A stretch of DNA of 64,000 nt from Parasponia andersonii (taxonomy: Eukaryota; Streptophyta; Magnoliopsida; Rosales; Cannabaceae). A model generated the notes under the pieces. That model had not been told where the DNA came from, did no database searches, and was given only the letters and a program-made list of their open reading frames with translations. Of this stretch, positions 22,561 to 34,319 are shown piece by piece; position 1 is the stretch's first letter; the number at the start of each line of letters is the position of its first letter. The translations under genes were made by a program, and so were the position numbers. The DNA is taken from the NCBI GenBank assembly GCA_002914805.1, contig JXTB01000293.1, forward strand, positions 325,617 through 389,616. Reading direction: 5' to 3'.

Positions 22561-25500
22561 ATGCAACAAAGAAGCTCGTGCAACAAAAAAGAAGGGCGAT
22601 GGATCCAAAGCGCTATGTCGCATTGAAGGAGGATGTTGAGAAGCTACTAGAGACTGGATACATCAAGGAATCTTTTCACCTGAACTGGCTTGCAAATCCA
22701 ATTTTGATGAAGAAACCCAATGGAAAGTGGAGAACGTGCATTGATTTTACTGATCTTAAGAAAGCATGCTCGAAGGATAGCTTTCTGCTTCCGAGGATCG
22801 AACAACTTATAGAAGCAACATCTGGGCATGAATTGCTAAGTTTTATAGATGCATATTTTGGATACAACCAAGTCCCAATGTATGAGCTAGATGAAGAGCA
22901 TACTTCGTTCATCACTGATTGAGGACTATATTGTTATAAGAAGATGCCCTTCGGACTCATTAACATAAGAGCAACTTATCAATATCTTATTAATATGATA
23001 TTTTCAAAACAAATTAGGAAGACAATGGAAGTATATGTTGATGATATGTTAATGAAGTCAAAGAAAGCTGAAGATCACATCAAGCACCTTAACGAGATGT
23101 TCAAAATTCTTTGAAAGTATCAAATAAAGTTGAACCTTAAAAAGTGTGCAGTTGGAGTAGGATCTGGAAAGTTTTTTGGTTTCATAGTCAATCAGCGAGC
23201 TATTGAAGCTAACCCTTAGAAGATCCAAGCACTGATTGACGTGCAATCACTTCGAAAACTCAAAGATATATAGAGCCTAGCGGGAAGAGTGCCTACACGG
23301 AGCCAATTTTTGTCAAGATGAACTGACAAATGCCAACCATTCTTTGAGGTGTTGAAGGGTTTGAAGAAATTTGAGTGGACCGAGAAATACGAGTAGACAT
23401 TCTAAGAATTGAATAAACATTTGGGTTCTTCTCCACTCTTGTCAAAGCCAAAGCCGGGAGAGAAACTATATCTATACCTTGCTGTTTCCAAATATGCGAT
23501 GAGAGCTGCATTAATTCGAGAAGAAGATAATGTACAATGACCTATATATTATGTAAGCAAAAGACTACTCTATGTCGAAATGAGATGTCCAGAGATGGAG
23601 AAGTTGGCATTAGAGCTTGTCATCGCATCTACAAAGCTTCGACCATATTTTTATCTACATTCCCTCTGGATTTTCACAAACTTTCCATTGAAATAGGTTT
23701 TGCAAAAGCTTGAGGCATCAGGATGGTTACTTAAATAGACAGTCGAATTGAGTTAATTCGACATTAATTTTCAACCTCAAACTATGATCAAGGGTCAAAC
23801 TCTCATAGATTTCATTGCAGAATCCACATATGATGTAGATCTTCCTGTTGAAGTAATTGAGAAACCTATCATGGTTTTAGCTAAATTGGTGAAACTCTAT
23901 GTTGATGGATCATCAAATGAAAATAACACTGGTGTTGACCTAATGTTAATCAGTCCAGAAGGGCATAATATCCATTATGCACTTCGCTTCAGATTCCCAG
24001 CATCGAATAATGAAGTAGAATACAAGGCGCTGATAGCAGATTTCAAGCTCGCACAAGAAATGAAGGTGGAAATGATCGAGGTATTTAGTGATTCTCAGTT
24101 GCTCATTTGTCAAGTAATCGGCAAATACCAGGATAGAAGAGGAAAGATGCTGGCCTATCTGTAACAGGTACAGAGACTTTTTTCGACATTTATCACTTAT
24201 GGTATCTAGCTACTTCCCCGCACTAAAAACACTCAGGTAGACACTCTAGCCAAACTGGCCTCGACCAAAGATATAGAATTGCTGAAGGTGGTTCCTATCG
24301 AATTCCTTACAAAACCAAGTATCGAAGTAGAGCTTCAAGTAACCATGCTAGTTGACTAGAAATCTTCATGGATGGATCCTATAATGAAGTTTCTTCAAGA
24401 TGGCGACCTTTCTAAAAATAGAGATGATACGAAGCGACTTCGAATGAAAGTAACTCATTATATCATCTATAATGGGAAACTCTATCAGACAAGTTTTAGC
24501 TTGCCATTATTGTTATGTGTTGATGAAGAAAAAACACACTGCATTATGAGGGAAATTCATGATAGGATATATGAAAATCATTATGGGGGATAAGCACTTG
24601 CAAAAAAGCTCTCAGACAAGGGCATTTTTGGCCTACCATGAAGAAGGATGCTATGGAATTTGCTAGAAAATACGATAAATGTCAAAGGTTTACAATTATT
24701 CCTAGATCACCTCTTGTTCCTTTTACTTAGATGACTAGTCCATAGCCATTCGCAGTATGGAGAATTGATATTATTGGAATACTCTCATTGGCTCACGGTA
24801 GATTAAAGTATGCAATAGTCGCAGTTGACTATTTCACCAAATGGATAGAAGTTGAAGCCTTAAGTACTATTTTCGAGAAGAAGATTAAAGATTTTTTTTT
24901 ACAAGTCTATAATCCACTAATATGGTATACTGCACACTATAGTTTTTGATAATGGGAAGCAATTCGATTGTGATGAATTCTGCAACTTCTGCGATAACTT
25001 AAGCATCAAGAAAAGATTTTCCACCGTTGTTGACCCACAAGCCAATGGTCAAGTCAAAGCTATAAATAAAGTGCTCAAGCAAAACTTGAAAACAAAGCTT
25101 GAAGAACATAAGGGAGTTTGGCCAGACATACTTTTGGAAGTACTTTGGCTTATCGCACCACTTAATGAACCATCATTAGAGAAAGTCCATTCTCTTTAGC
25201 TTTAGGAAATGAAGTAATGGTCCCAGTTAAAATTAGTGTGAGTTCCCTATGACGATCTACTTATGAACAAGATTATAATAATACATTAATGAGAATTGAG
25301 CTCGATCTTTTGAAGGAAAGGCATGAGCAGTCTCAACTACGAGTTGCATCATACAAGCAGTGTACTGCTCGATATTTCAATTCTAAAGTAAAAAATAGAT
25401 AATTTGACACTGGTGATCTCATTCTTCGACAAGTTCTTCCTGATACTAAAGAGCATGGCACTGGTGTATTTAGAACTTCTTAAGAAGGACTGTATATTAT

Positions 25501-25603
25501 TGATACCATGATTCGTCCTGGAACGTATAAGTTAGCTCACACTGGAGGCCAAAAAATTAAGTATGCTTGGAATACAGAACAACTTCATCGTTACTTTCAA
25601 TAA
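22561..25603 (+). pseudogene. pol of Tat-type element: RT, RNase H, archaeal-type RNase H, integrase
   Basis: Reverse transcriptase opens near 22600 (MDPKRYVALKEDVEKLLETG) with RTCIDFTDLKKACSKDSF and the catalytic [10 protein letters not shown] near 23035. A first RNase H follows. A second, archaeal-type RNase H (LYVDGSSNENNTG ... NNEVEYKALIADFKLA, 23895-24165) is the hallmark of the Tat lineage. Integrase pieces follow: FDNGKQFDCDEFCNF and VDPQANGQVKAINKVLKQNL near 25030-25090. The end, KYAWNTEQLHRYFQ and TAA at 25601-25603, is typical of these polyproteins. Dozens of stops, many at expected Gln or Trp codons, make it dead. Confidence 0.85.
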
Positions 25604-26357
25604 AATCTTCATGCATATCTTCATATAACTTCAATGGCTTAGGGGGAAAATTTTGTTATTCATCATTCAAGTTTATTAATAAAAGGCAATCTTTCTTCAA
25701 TCTATCATCTTGTTATTTATTATTTGGTTTCGTGTATTATAGTTTTATGGCCATCTTCGAACGCCATAAAACTCGGGGGGTAGTGGGATTATATTCATTA
25801 ATCTCCTACTCACTTCCTAAGGAACTATGTAAAAGTTCATTTAGAGGGGTTAGAATTTTAGATCACCAAATTTATAAAATTTCTTAAAATCTTAGGATTT
25901 TTTCCTTATTTTATGCCTTAGCATGTTGTATTATGGGATATCCCTCCTCTAAAAAAAAAGTAACTAAGCTAAATGTTCATTGTTTGATGTGATATATTGC
26001 TATATTCTATTTTGACATGGAACTTTTGAAAAATAATATTGAGTTCACATCACTCATGCTCATTATTTTTCTTAAACAACTTAACCTATCCTAGCATGTC
26101 AAATCTGTTTTAAGTTAGTTAGATTGGAATTGCAATAGTATACTGATCAATCACTTCAGTGATATCACTGTGATTGACTACTTGGTTAAATTATGCATCT
26201 ATAATTAATTAATGTGATAAAAAATTAGATAAAAGAAACTTCATAAATAAAAGTTCTCACCCATGTGCGAGCAAAATATTACAAATTTAGTAAGAAAAGC
26301 CCATATTTATCTTTAACTTTACTAATTTTGCTAAAATAAATATACATATTATATACG
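25604..26357. other. Untranslated stretch between pol and antisense gene (Tat-type)
   Basis: AT-rich with no coding match. It separates two convergent genes, pol ending at 25603 on plus and the antisense gene ending at 26358 on minus, so any transcription terminators for both would be here. Confidence 0.45.
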
Positions 26358-28503
26358 TCACTCTGCAAGTGCATCCTCGTCCTTGTCAGCAGCTTCTTCT
26401 GTGACCTTATCTACTTTCCAAATCTCAACAAGTTTGACAATATCTGTGCCAAGGAAAGAGAAGTCGAACTCTGGATGCTTGCAGAAGATATTGTAAATGA
26501 TAGTCGACGTGGCGATGTCACTTGCCTTGTCTTTGAGCTCTTTGTCTTCAACGGCCCTAAACTCTTCAATGACAAACCCCTCTTTTAGAGCATCCGGGTG
26601 TTGGGAGATGGTTTTCTCGAGCTCCTTTATCTTCTCCTCGAGCTTCTCCTTCTCCAACTTTACCTTGGCCAATGCCTCCTGCAGCTGTTTTCTTTTAGAC
26701 TCATAGTTGTTCTTTTCTTCTTCGTAAGTCTTCTTAAGCTCCTCGTATGTCTGGGTAATTTCTTCAACTTTTTCCTCTTTTTTTATGCATTCGAGGAGTG
26801 GATCATATATTAGCACAGTAGCTACAACAGTCTGAAAATAAAGGTATTAATACAAGAAAAGTGCATCATAAAGCATGAGTGGAGAAGATGATGCTTACAT
26901 TGGCCAACATCTGCATTGCAACACTGAATGTTACCTTGGTTAGCCTTCACTTCATCCTCTCCCAATCTTCTTCAGAGGTGAAGTGATCGATAAAAGTTGT
27001 ACTTAGACTAGCCTTCTTTAGCAACTGATAGAGGAGTGTGAGGACCTCTTCGTCTTTATCAACCTGGCTGGGAATCCAGGAGGAAGAAGAAGCCAGTTTA
27101 TTACTTAATGACTCAGGCTGGCTCACAGTAGATTGCAGAAGAGGCAAACTTTGTGAGATGTCCTCAAAAGCAGCCTTCCTCTTCTTTGAAGTATCAACCT
27201 TCTCTTTCCTCTTTCAGGCTGGAGGAGTATTCTCAGAGGTCCTCGATTTGATCGAAAACCCAGAGTAGTTGGAGGTACTTAGAGACCGCTGCCTATTCTC
27301 GTCATATCTACAGGAAGATGTTACAATTAGCATGTGAGGACTTTGAAAATATATGACAACGAAAGGAAGAGCTAATTTTCTCATCAGTGGCTGAAGGTGT
27401 TGTGGTTGGTTGATTTTTGCCTTTTTGTTTCTTCGAGTTGGAGGTCCCTGAAGTCGAAGACACCTTCCGCTTCTTTGAGCTCGAAGCTAGTTTTTTCTTC
27501 TTCGGGCTTGGAGTACTCCTCAGGTGATTCGCAGAAGTTAGGAGGCTTGCACCTTTACAGAAAAGATCAGATGCGAGCAGATTCTCGGTCGTTCCTAGGA
27601 TCTTATAGTTAAATTCCTCTTCAGAGAGTGAGTTGATCTTTCCAACCCAAAGAAGCTACTCAGAGATCAAAGTAGGCTACTCATCTCTATGAACTACGAA
27701 ATACGATGTATAGAAGATGTTAGAATAAATAAAAGCAAAATATGCGAGTACAACGAGATGAATATTTTCCATCATGCTAAAAGAATCCATTTTTTGCATA
27801 TTCAAAGTGGAAGAAGACATCCTTCCACTTGCCCTTGTTATTCCTAATGTTGGAAATGGTCTTCGCATCAGAGTCTGATTATTTACATGCATAATAAAAG
27901 ATGATGTCAGAAGAGTTCGACTTGAGGCAGTAGTACCAAGAGAATTCCTCTATGGTGGGGTCCTTAGTTTATGTTTATGATATAGTAAGTACAATCCTAC
28001 CATGTATCTATAGGTGTTAGGTGTAAGCTGAAATAGAACGATGCCATAGTAGTCAACTACAGATTGTACATTTGGGTGAAGAAGGAGATGACTCTAGCTC
28101 GCATTATGGCATTGGTGAATGCGGCATATCTGAGCAGCGGTGTTTTTGGGTAGTTAAACTCAGTCAAGATAAGGATCTTCAATTCAGGATCAAGGTTATA
28201 CTATTTCTTTATCTTCTCGATTTTTGCCCATGTGCAATTGGATTTAATATCATCACAGGACTAGTTACCCTCTACGTATTGATAACCGAATGAGTATTCA
28301 GGTGCATCTCTAACATATTGAGGGCGTTGATCCTCTAGAAGATCTGCTATGCGAGGACCTCCTCGCCTAATCCCAGCTATCTCTACTTTAGGTTTAAGCT
28401 CTCTCTCGATGTTGTTGTCTAGGTTTATCAACTCAGAGCTCATTGAAGTTTCCAATTCTCTAGAGAATGCATTTCCTTCTCTAAAGTCTTCGCTACTAGA
28501 CAT
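26358..28503 (-). pseudogene. Antisense accessory gene of Tat-type element (coiled-coil protein, PF04195-like), decayed
   Basis: It starts at an ATG at 28501-28503 (MSSSEDFREGNAFSR) and continues about 80 codons to YQYVEGN, then through stops. A middle block near 28000-28040 reads VLFQLTPNTYRYMVGLYLLY in a shifted frame and resembles the 'putative gypsy-type transposon' domain. A Ser/Lys-rich, nuclear-signal-like part follows (27400-27200), then SQPESLSNKLASSSSWIP (27110). The end (26816-26358, 152 codons open) is a strong coiled coil (EALAKVKLEKEKLEEKIKEL) with an acidic tail to the stop at 26358-26360. One intron (26832-26898) is conserved with the left copy. Function unknown; it may be silencing-related or regulatory, but nothing in the sequence decides this. 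Confidence 0.65.
26832..26898 (-). other. Intron in the antisense gene
   Basis: On the minus strand GTAAGCATC...TTATTTTCAG, 67 bases. It joins MQMLAN to TVVATVLIYDPLLEC in frame. The left element has the same intron at 372-446 (GTAAGTCC...GCTTTAG) at the identical codon position. Confidence 0.65.
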
Positions 28504-29603
28504 CTAAAAAAGAAATAAACTATATTTAATCCTATGCGAGCTCTAGTCGACAAGTATTTTAATATAAACCATGAATATATATATGTGTATCTATGAAACT
28601 AACCTAAAGTACGACCTAGAAATAGGCGTGTTGTTTTATCTATTATTGAAGGTATACTCACTATGTGTGAGCAAATTGGGGCTGCAAACCCTAAAAGTCT
28701 CGCTGATATTTCTATTCATCTAATCTGATCTGGTCGAATTATTCTAATTGATCTATGGATTCATCTAAGTTTCTATCCTACAAGTTCGAGCAACTCTTCA
28801 ATAATTCGTCATTCGGTTTATCAGTTCTATGTCTGATTTTGATTTACAAACCCAGAGATTTTAGATCTCATATTTCTCCTATGAATTTCGACTAATTTTA
28901 TATGTCAAGTATGATTATTAGAGAAGTAGAGTTTGCAATTCTAGATTCATAGTTCAGGCAATGAAATTGCTAAAATTAAAGTTTAAGTTCAGAAAGAATT
29001 ACAGAAGTTGTTGTGATTCAAATTTCTTAAACTATTAGTATGTACATTTTATGTTTCTATGAATGTTATGATATTAATAGAAACAGAAATAAAAGAATGA
29101 GAAAGGGAGAGGAATTGCTAATTCTAGTTAAAAATCTCTAAAAAGTTTGGGTTATGTCGTTGGAGAAGCTATTGCAGTGGTTGAGTTTGCCAAAAATGGG
29201 GAAAAAAGCTTCTAAATTTCACCGATATCTGCGCTTCGAAAGTTGAGTTTCAAAAAATGAAAATAAGAAGGAAGAAGATGAAGGATTTCTTCTATATATA
29301 TCTCGAGATTTAATAAATCTCAACTGTGGGATAAGGAATTAAAATTTTGAGTTTGATAGCCGAGATTCACATGAGAAGAATTGGTTTTCTTAATTTTCGA
29401 AATACAAAAAGTTTTTATTTGAAAAAATGTCTGACGTCATTATCATCATTACACCTACTCGAGAAATAGAGGAGTTTACTTGAGCCTCGCTAATCTCCTG
29501 AGAAAATTGACACGTGGTTTCAACAATTAGGAAAATTGACACGTCGCACTCTTAAGCTCGTACTTGTCAGAGTAGAAAGCTCCATTTAGCCCTAGAAGAC
29601 TAA
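28504..29603. other. Untranslated stretch between antisense gene and 3' LTR (Tat-type)
   Basis: The counterpart of 2055-3303. AT-rich and without a credible gene. On the minus strand it lies upstream of the antisense gene, where that gene's promoter would be expected. Confidence 0.45.
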
Positions 29604-29620
29604 TGGAGCTGGGGGGCAAT
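29604..29620 (+). promoter_or_regulatory. Polypurine tract of Tat-type element
   Basis: TGGAGCTGGGGGGCAAT directly before the 3' LTR, matching the tract at 3304-3321. Confidence 0.7.
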
Positions 29621-30211
29621 TATTCTGCGATCTTAAATCTACATCATTAGTCAACACCAAGAAAGAAAAGTCAATGAATGAGTTAAATACATCAGGTCAC
29701 ACGTGTGTTTTTCTGATCGAAGTATGACCTCCTCCAGAAGAATAAAGTACAGCCAGAAGAAAAAGAAACTAGATCAAATTTCTTTAAAAGGGTATTTTAT
29801 TAGAAAAGGAAACAAGCTTCAAGGTAGAGAATAAGCAAACCATTCTATTTAAGTGATTATCTAATTTTGTAATATTACCCAAAATTATATTTTCTAATTA
29901 AGTACTTACTCATTTTCATAATTGGAAAAATATTGAGTCACCTTCACTTATATAAAAGGGGCTCAGTCTCATAATTGGGCACGATACAATTATCTCACAA
30001 TTACTTCATTACACATTCTCAGTAATTCTCTTTTTACTCTCACCTTGAAACTTAGAAAAGCTTTTATAATTCTCTAAAAAATAGTGAAGAACAGTGGATG
30101 TAGGCTCATCTTTTTTAGGGTTGTACCACTATAAAATTCTTGTCTCCTTAATTGCTTTAATTTATCAACCCTTTCCATATACAAGCCACATCTTGTAATT
30201 TTCTAAATTTG
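29621..30211 (+). repeat. 3' LTR of Tat-type retroelement
   Basis: It opens TATTCTGCGATCTTAAATCTAC and is colinear with 9581-10195 as far as CTAAATTTG. The last 24 bases of the 5' LTR (GTTAGGAAAACC...CAACA part) are absent, so the end is truncated. A TATA box (TATATAAAAG) lies at 29949-29958. Confidence 0.78.
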
Positions 30212-31006
30212 AATTCCTTATTTTATAAGATATAGTATTTTCCAATTAGCCGTAAGATTAAGTAAGGCATGACAATTTGGGTAACAAAAATATATTAGCG
30301 AAAAATTGGATCGAAAATGGAGTTAGTTGCAAGATATTCAAATTCAACGTCATCATACATGTGTTAGCTTAGCATTGGAGTATTTGTGCCCAAATAAATG
30401 TACAGGGATGATACTTGTAAGTCTTGCTGTACATTTAATTTGCATTGATGAATATAACGCCTCATGAGTTGTCTAAAAAATGAAAGAAAGAAAAACTCGT
30501 GAAATCACGAGTCAACTCCAGCTAAACGGGGAAAAAAGAAATCAATATCATTGTCATAGGTAGTTGTTATGATTCCTTGTGATTGATTCCTTTTACGGCT
30601 ATTGGGTGTTGCATTTTGGCTTGTTCTGTTCACACCACTATTTTGGGTTTTACTGTTTAACTTAAGAAAAATTACAATTAAGCCTATGTAACATCAGAAT
30701 ATTTGCGAATTTAGTTCCTTTTGTCATTTCAATTAAAGTATCTAAGTACTAATTTAGTTTTCTTAACTCATTTTTCAACAATATTTTTAGTGCGTGATTT
30801 TGTCGTAACATTAATTTTGTGCGCCTCGCACTCTATTAAAAATGAAATCAATATTTTAGTTAGACTTGTACATTTGCGGAACCTAAAGTATATTTTTTCT
30901 TCCATGAAATAAATTATTGTGGTAGCATTGGTATAGTATTTGCCAAATAGTACTATCCTATACTAAAGTTAGTATTGGTTAAAGTGACACGATTTGTAAA
31001 TAGAGC
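30212..31006. other. Non-coding DNA right of the Tat-type element
   Basis: No gene seen. A short palindrome (ACTCGTGAAATCACGAGT) lies near 30492-30509. From about 30920 the sequence belongs to the dispersed unit described at 31405-32412. Confidence 0.4.
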
Positions 31007-31372
31007 TGTAAATATGGGCTAAGTCAAACGGGCCAGTTCCATAGCCCAATCATTTGGCACGAATCTAAAGCCAGGATAGGTCAGACTAGGCTGAGCTGTG
31101 ATATTGAGCCGGTCCAATGGCCCTTTTTGTATTATTACTTTTAAAAAAATTGTCATTTTTGTTATTTTTATTAAAAATATGACATATTTTTAAAATAATA
31201 CAAGGCCAGCCTGACTCTGTGTTTAGCCTGCAGGCTATAGAGTCGGACTAGGCCTTCCTTTTATATTTTCGGTCTGGACTAGCCATATTCGCTACTATTG
31301 TCGAGCCAGGCTAGGTCGGGCCGACCCAAATATCTTCTTTGGTCTAAACGGGCCTGGCCGCCCATATTTACA
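31007..31372. mobile_element. MITE with perfect 13-bp terminal inverted repeats
   Basis: It starts TGTAAATATGGGC (31007-31019) and ends GCCCATATTTACA (31360-31372), exact inverse copies. The interior is rich in GGCC/GGGCC motifs, partly arranged as inverted repeats, unlike the AT-rich flanks. Length is 366 bases with no coding capacity. A target duplication is not obvious, so the superfamily is unassigned. It seems to have landed within an older repeated unit. Confidence 0.65.
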
Positions 31373-31530
31373 CTTTTTTAGTGTAAGAATGAGACACCAC
31401 TAGTCTGGTACCTCCTAAAGAGCACTATTCTCTGCTTAAGTTAGTGGTAGGCTAAAGGGACATATTATGTAAGAATGAGACAAGCACTAATATGGTAGCA
31501 GCCAGTAAGAGTTTATACGGGTTGAGCTAG

Positions 31531-31657
31531 CTGTTAGAAAAATTCATTAACCTAAGCTTCATTTGGTTAGTTTGGGTTATGTTAGGTTGCTACCTGTTAA
31601 AAAAATTCATTAACCTAAGCTTCATTGGGTTAGTTTGGGTTATTTTAGGTTGCTACC
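31531..31657. repeat. Tandem repeat, two copies of 63 bp
   Basis: Copy 1 (31531-31593) and copy 2 (31594-31657) share CATTAACCTAAGCTTCAT and GTTAGTTTGGGTTAT with few changes. Non-coding. Confidence 0.75.
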
Positions 31658-31684
31658 GGGTTGAGAGGTTTTATATTTTACATG

Positions 31685-32030
31685 TTTATTTTAGTTTTCA
31701 ATTATTAAAAATAGGTTTCGAATCTTAATTTGGTTATTTAACATTTATTATTTTTGTTTTAGCTAATTTAATTCTTGATATGAAAACTTATATAATCATA
31801 AAAGTTATAATAACCATATACTAATTATAAAAAATTCGAATGATGGTATACTCGTATAAATTCTAATAACTAAAAACTTAATTTTATTTTTCAGTTGTTA
31901 AAAATAGGCTTTGAATCCTAATTTTTTCACTAAACACCTATCGTTTTTATTTTAGCAAATTTAATCCTTGATATAAAAACTTATACTTGTGTAACTTCTA
32001 GTTCTAAGAACTATACACTAATATAAGCTA
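31685..32030. repeat. Direct repeat, two copies about 193 bp apart
   Basis: Blocks such as TTAAAAATAGG, TTTTTATTTTAGC and AATTTAATTCTTGATAT recur in order in 31685-31830 and 31877-32030. The copies are diverged and carry no ORF. Confidence 0.55.
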
Positions 32031-32412
32031 CAAGAGAGATTTTCTTTTTTACTCTTTTAATAAGCTAAATATATACACAATTTTCTTTTAATATGTGAGA
32101 AGTTTTGGTTGAGTTGTGGGTTGAAAACTTCTTAACCCATAACTAAGCTGTAGCTTCAGTTTGAAAAAATAGTAATCCATAAACCATGTATTTTTGTTCG
32201 AATTATAATTTTCGGTTTGGGTTGAGTTGTGTTGGATTGTCGGGTTGGCCATATTGATATAACTCCAACTGCCAAAGGTTACTATCTTCTACTTAAGCTA
32301 GCAGTGGGCTAAGGCAACACAATGTGTAAAAACGAGACAAGCACCAGTATGGTACCTCTAAAGAGTACTATCCTCTGCTTAAGTTAGCAGTGGGCTAAGG
32401 TGACGTGATGTG

Positions 32413-33161
32413 TAAGAGAGATGTATGAAAAATTGAAGGCAATCTTCTATAATCTTATTCATTCTCACATAAATATCGAAAGCTTCAATTAAAGATTTGT
32501 CGATTCACAATAATACCAAAAATTTGAGGAAAAAAAGAAGAAGAGAAAACTCTTTGAAGTTCTGATTCATAAACTAATGCTTATAATAAAAATAGAAACT
32601 AGAAGCTTCCAGAATCGAGATGTAACGAACAAAGCCTAATTTAAAATTTCCTATGTAAAGTAATTGAAAACTTTTATTGTCTAAAATAACAAAAATGCAA
32701 CTTTAAGAGTCTAAATGACTAGGGATTTGTGTCAACTTATAAGTGAGTCATATTTGAGAGATAGTTTTTTAACACAATTATTAAATAGATCATGTTCGAA
32801 TTGAGGTATATATTATTATAAATAAACATTAACATGACACTAACACAATCTAAATAGAGAATTGACACTCCATGTCCACTCATTGTCGTGGTTGAAAAAA
32901 TCACTTCAAACAAATATGTCCTGTCAGAGAGAGGGTTTGTAGAGGGGAGGAAGAAAATAATTTTTAAGAGAAGAATAAAATGAGAGAGTTGTATCCATTA
33001 TGCAATTTTGCTGAAGAGAAATTACCTTACTTTATGTCATAAGACCGCATTTGTGAAAAAATTTTCGAGTCGAAAAAATGTTTAAACTTTCGCAACAGAG
33101 TTCATGGCAAAAATATATATGGAGTATAACTTGTATCTAAAACATAATCTTTGGATATAAG
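32413..33161. other. Non-coding DNA left of the copia element
   Basis: AT-rich, no gene and no repeat recognised. The copia LTR starts at 33162. Confidence 0.4.
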
Positions 33162-33651
33162 TGTTAGATGATATTAGGATTGCAAGTAAACCAAATAGAA
33201 ATCCTAAATCATTCATATTAAATTGACAGGTCAGGATTTGTTGAATATACCTTAGTCCATGGCTAATTTGTAGAAGATTAAAAATAGAGAAACCGAAGGC
33301 AAAAGTATAAAACAAGAGATAATATTTAGAGTATTTTGAACTTCTGCAGCTTAAAGCTTAATGTCACTCAGATGAAGTTCTCTGTAACTGGTGGTGGGCT
33401 ATAGAGAATTTATCGTACATGAAATTTGGCTGTAAAGACCATAACCCTAATAGGTTCTTTAAATAGTCCCTGTTGGGTATCCATCAAACCCAACTGAGTG
33501 ACTAACAGGGTATCCACATTGATATATATATACCTAGTTTGATATTCTGACTCAGCTTTATTTAATCACTTATTGGGTCCTTATGAAATAATATAGCTCA
33601 ATACAATTGTTTTTTATATGTGGCCAAACATAGGAAATATATTTCCTAACA
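33162..33651 (-). repeat. 3' LTR of copia element
   Basis: 490 bases, TGTTAGATGATATTAGG...ATTTCCTAACA on the plus strand, colinear with 39148-39630. A TATA-like box is on the minus strand at 33457-33466 (CTATTTAAAG). Confidence 0.85.
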
Positions 33652-33664
33652 ATCTCTCACTTGG
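33652..33664 (-). promoter_or_regulatory. Polypurine tract of copia element
   Basis: The minus strand reads CCAAGTGAGAGAT immediately before TGTTAGG, the start of the 3' LTR. Confidence 0.7.
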
Positions 33665-33710
33665 GTCACATATGCATTATATAGAATTGTATTATAAATT
33701 GAAGTATGGC

Positions 33711-33787
33711 CATGAAATTACCATATTATTCCCGAATATCTCCAAAGATGCATGAAATTACCATATTATTCCCGAATATCTCCAAAG
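33711..33787. repeat. Tandem duplication of 40 bp in copia 3' region
   Basis: CATGAAATTACCATATTATT plus the next 17 bases occurs at 33711 and again, unchanged, at 33751. Confidence 0.85.
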
Positions 33788-34319
33788 TTACAATCTCATC
33801 CATCAGATATATCAGTATGAAACCAAAGTGTTCGTTGTTGCACTTATTTGGATAGTAACTAGAACCCTCAATGATCACCATACTAATACACCCGAATGAC
33901 AAAGATCGAATATGGAATGTGACATAAAAATTATACTTAATGTGATTTATTGTGCCTATTTCCAACTAGTCCTCCTTCAATTTTGTTAAGATTGACCTTA
34001 ATTTTTTCTTTTTAGTGAATTACCGCAAACTTTATTGTTAACTACAATAAGAAAGCAAGAAAATATGAAATGTATCATATAACATATAATGAAGAGAGTC
34101 TATAATAAAAACCATCATCAATAACCAAAGTACTAGAGTATACAAATATAAACAAGTGTCACACAATAAGCATCTAAACTAAACTATAAACTCGCACTAA
34201 AACTGCACACTATCTAAAATGCAACATCTATATAAGCAGTGTACTCGTGAAAGACTTTAGGTGGTAAACCTTTGGTGAGTGGATCCGCTATCATAGAATT
34301 TGTATTGATATGCTCAATT

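Larger units (their letters stand above)
9581..30211 (+). mobile_element. Tat-type Ty3/gypsy retrotransposon, decayed, interrupted by a Tekay element
   Basis: In order: 5' LTR (9581-10195), primer-binding site, gag remnant (10246-11360), foreign Tekay insertion (11361-21716), gag end and pol (21722-25603), antisense gene (28503-26358), polypurine tract and 3' LTR (29621-30211). A second, archaeal-type RNase H after the first, plus an antisense ORF between integrase and 3' LTR, is the plan of the Tat lineage (Retand/Grande-like). Many stops and frameshifts show it cannot move by itself. No target duplication is visible, and the 3' LTR seems to lack about 24 terminal bases. Confidence 0.8.
31405..32412. 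repeat. Dispersed unit of about 80 bp, at least three copies here
   Basis: The unit reads roughly TGGTACCTCTAAAGAGTACT then a TATCCTCTGCTTAAG and AGTGGGCTAAGG block, ending near GATGTGTAAGA. Copies are at about 31405-31480, 32277-32340 and 32340-32412, and a further diverged copy at about 30944-31000 lies left of the MITE. The pieces between are other repeats, so this looks like one old element broken by insertions. Confidence 0.5.

Noticed and set aside
26497-26813. Plus-strand ORFs over the antisense gene end
   Set aside because: Leu/Ser/Phe-rich reverse readings of the K/E-rich coiled coil on the minus strand.
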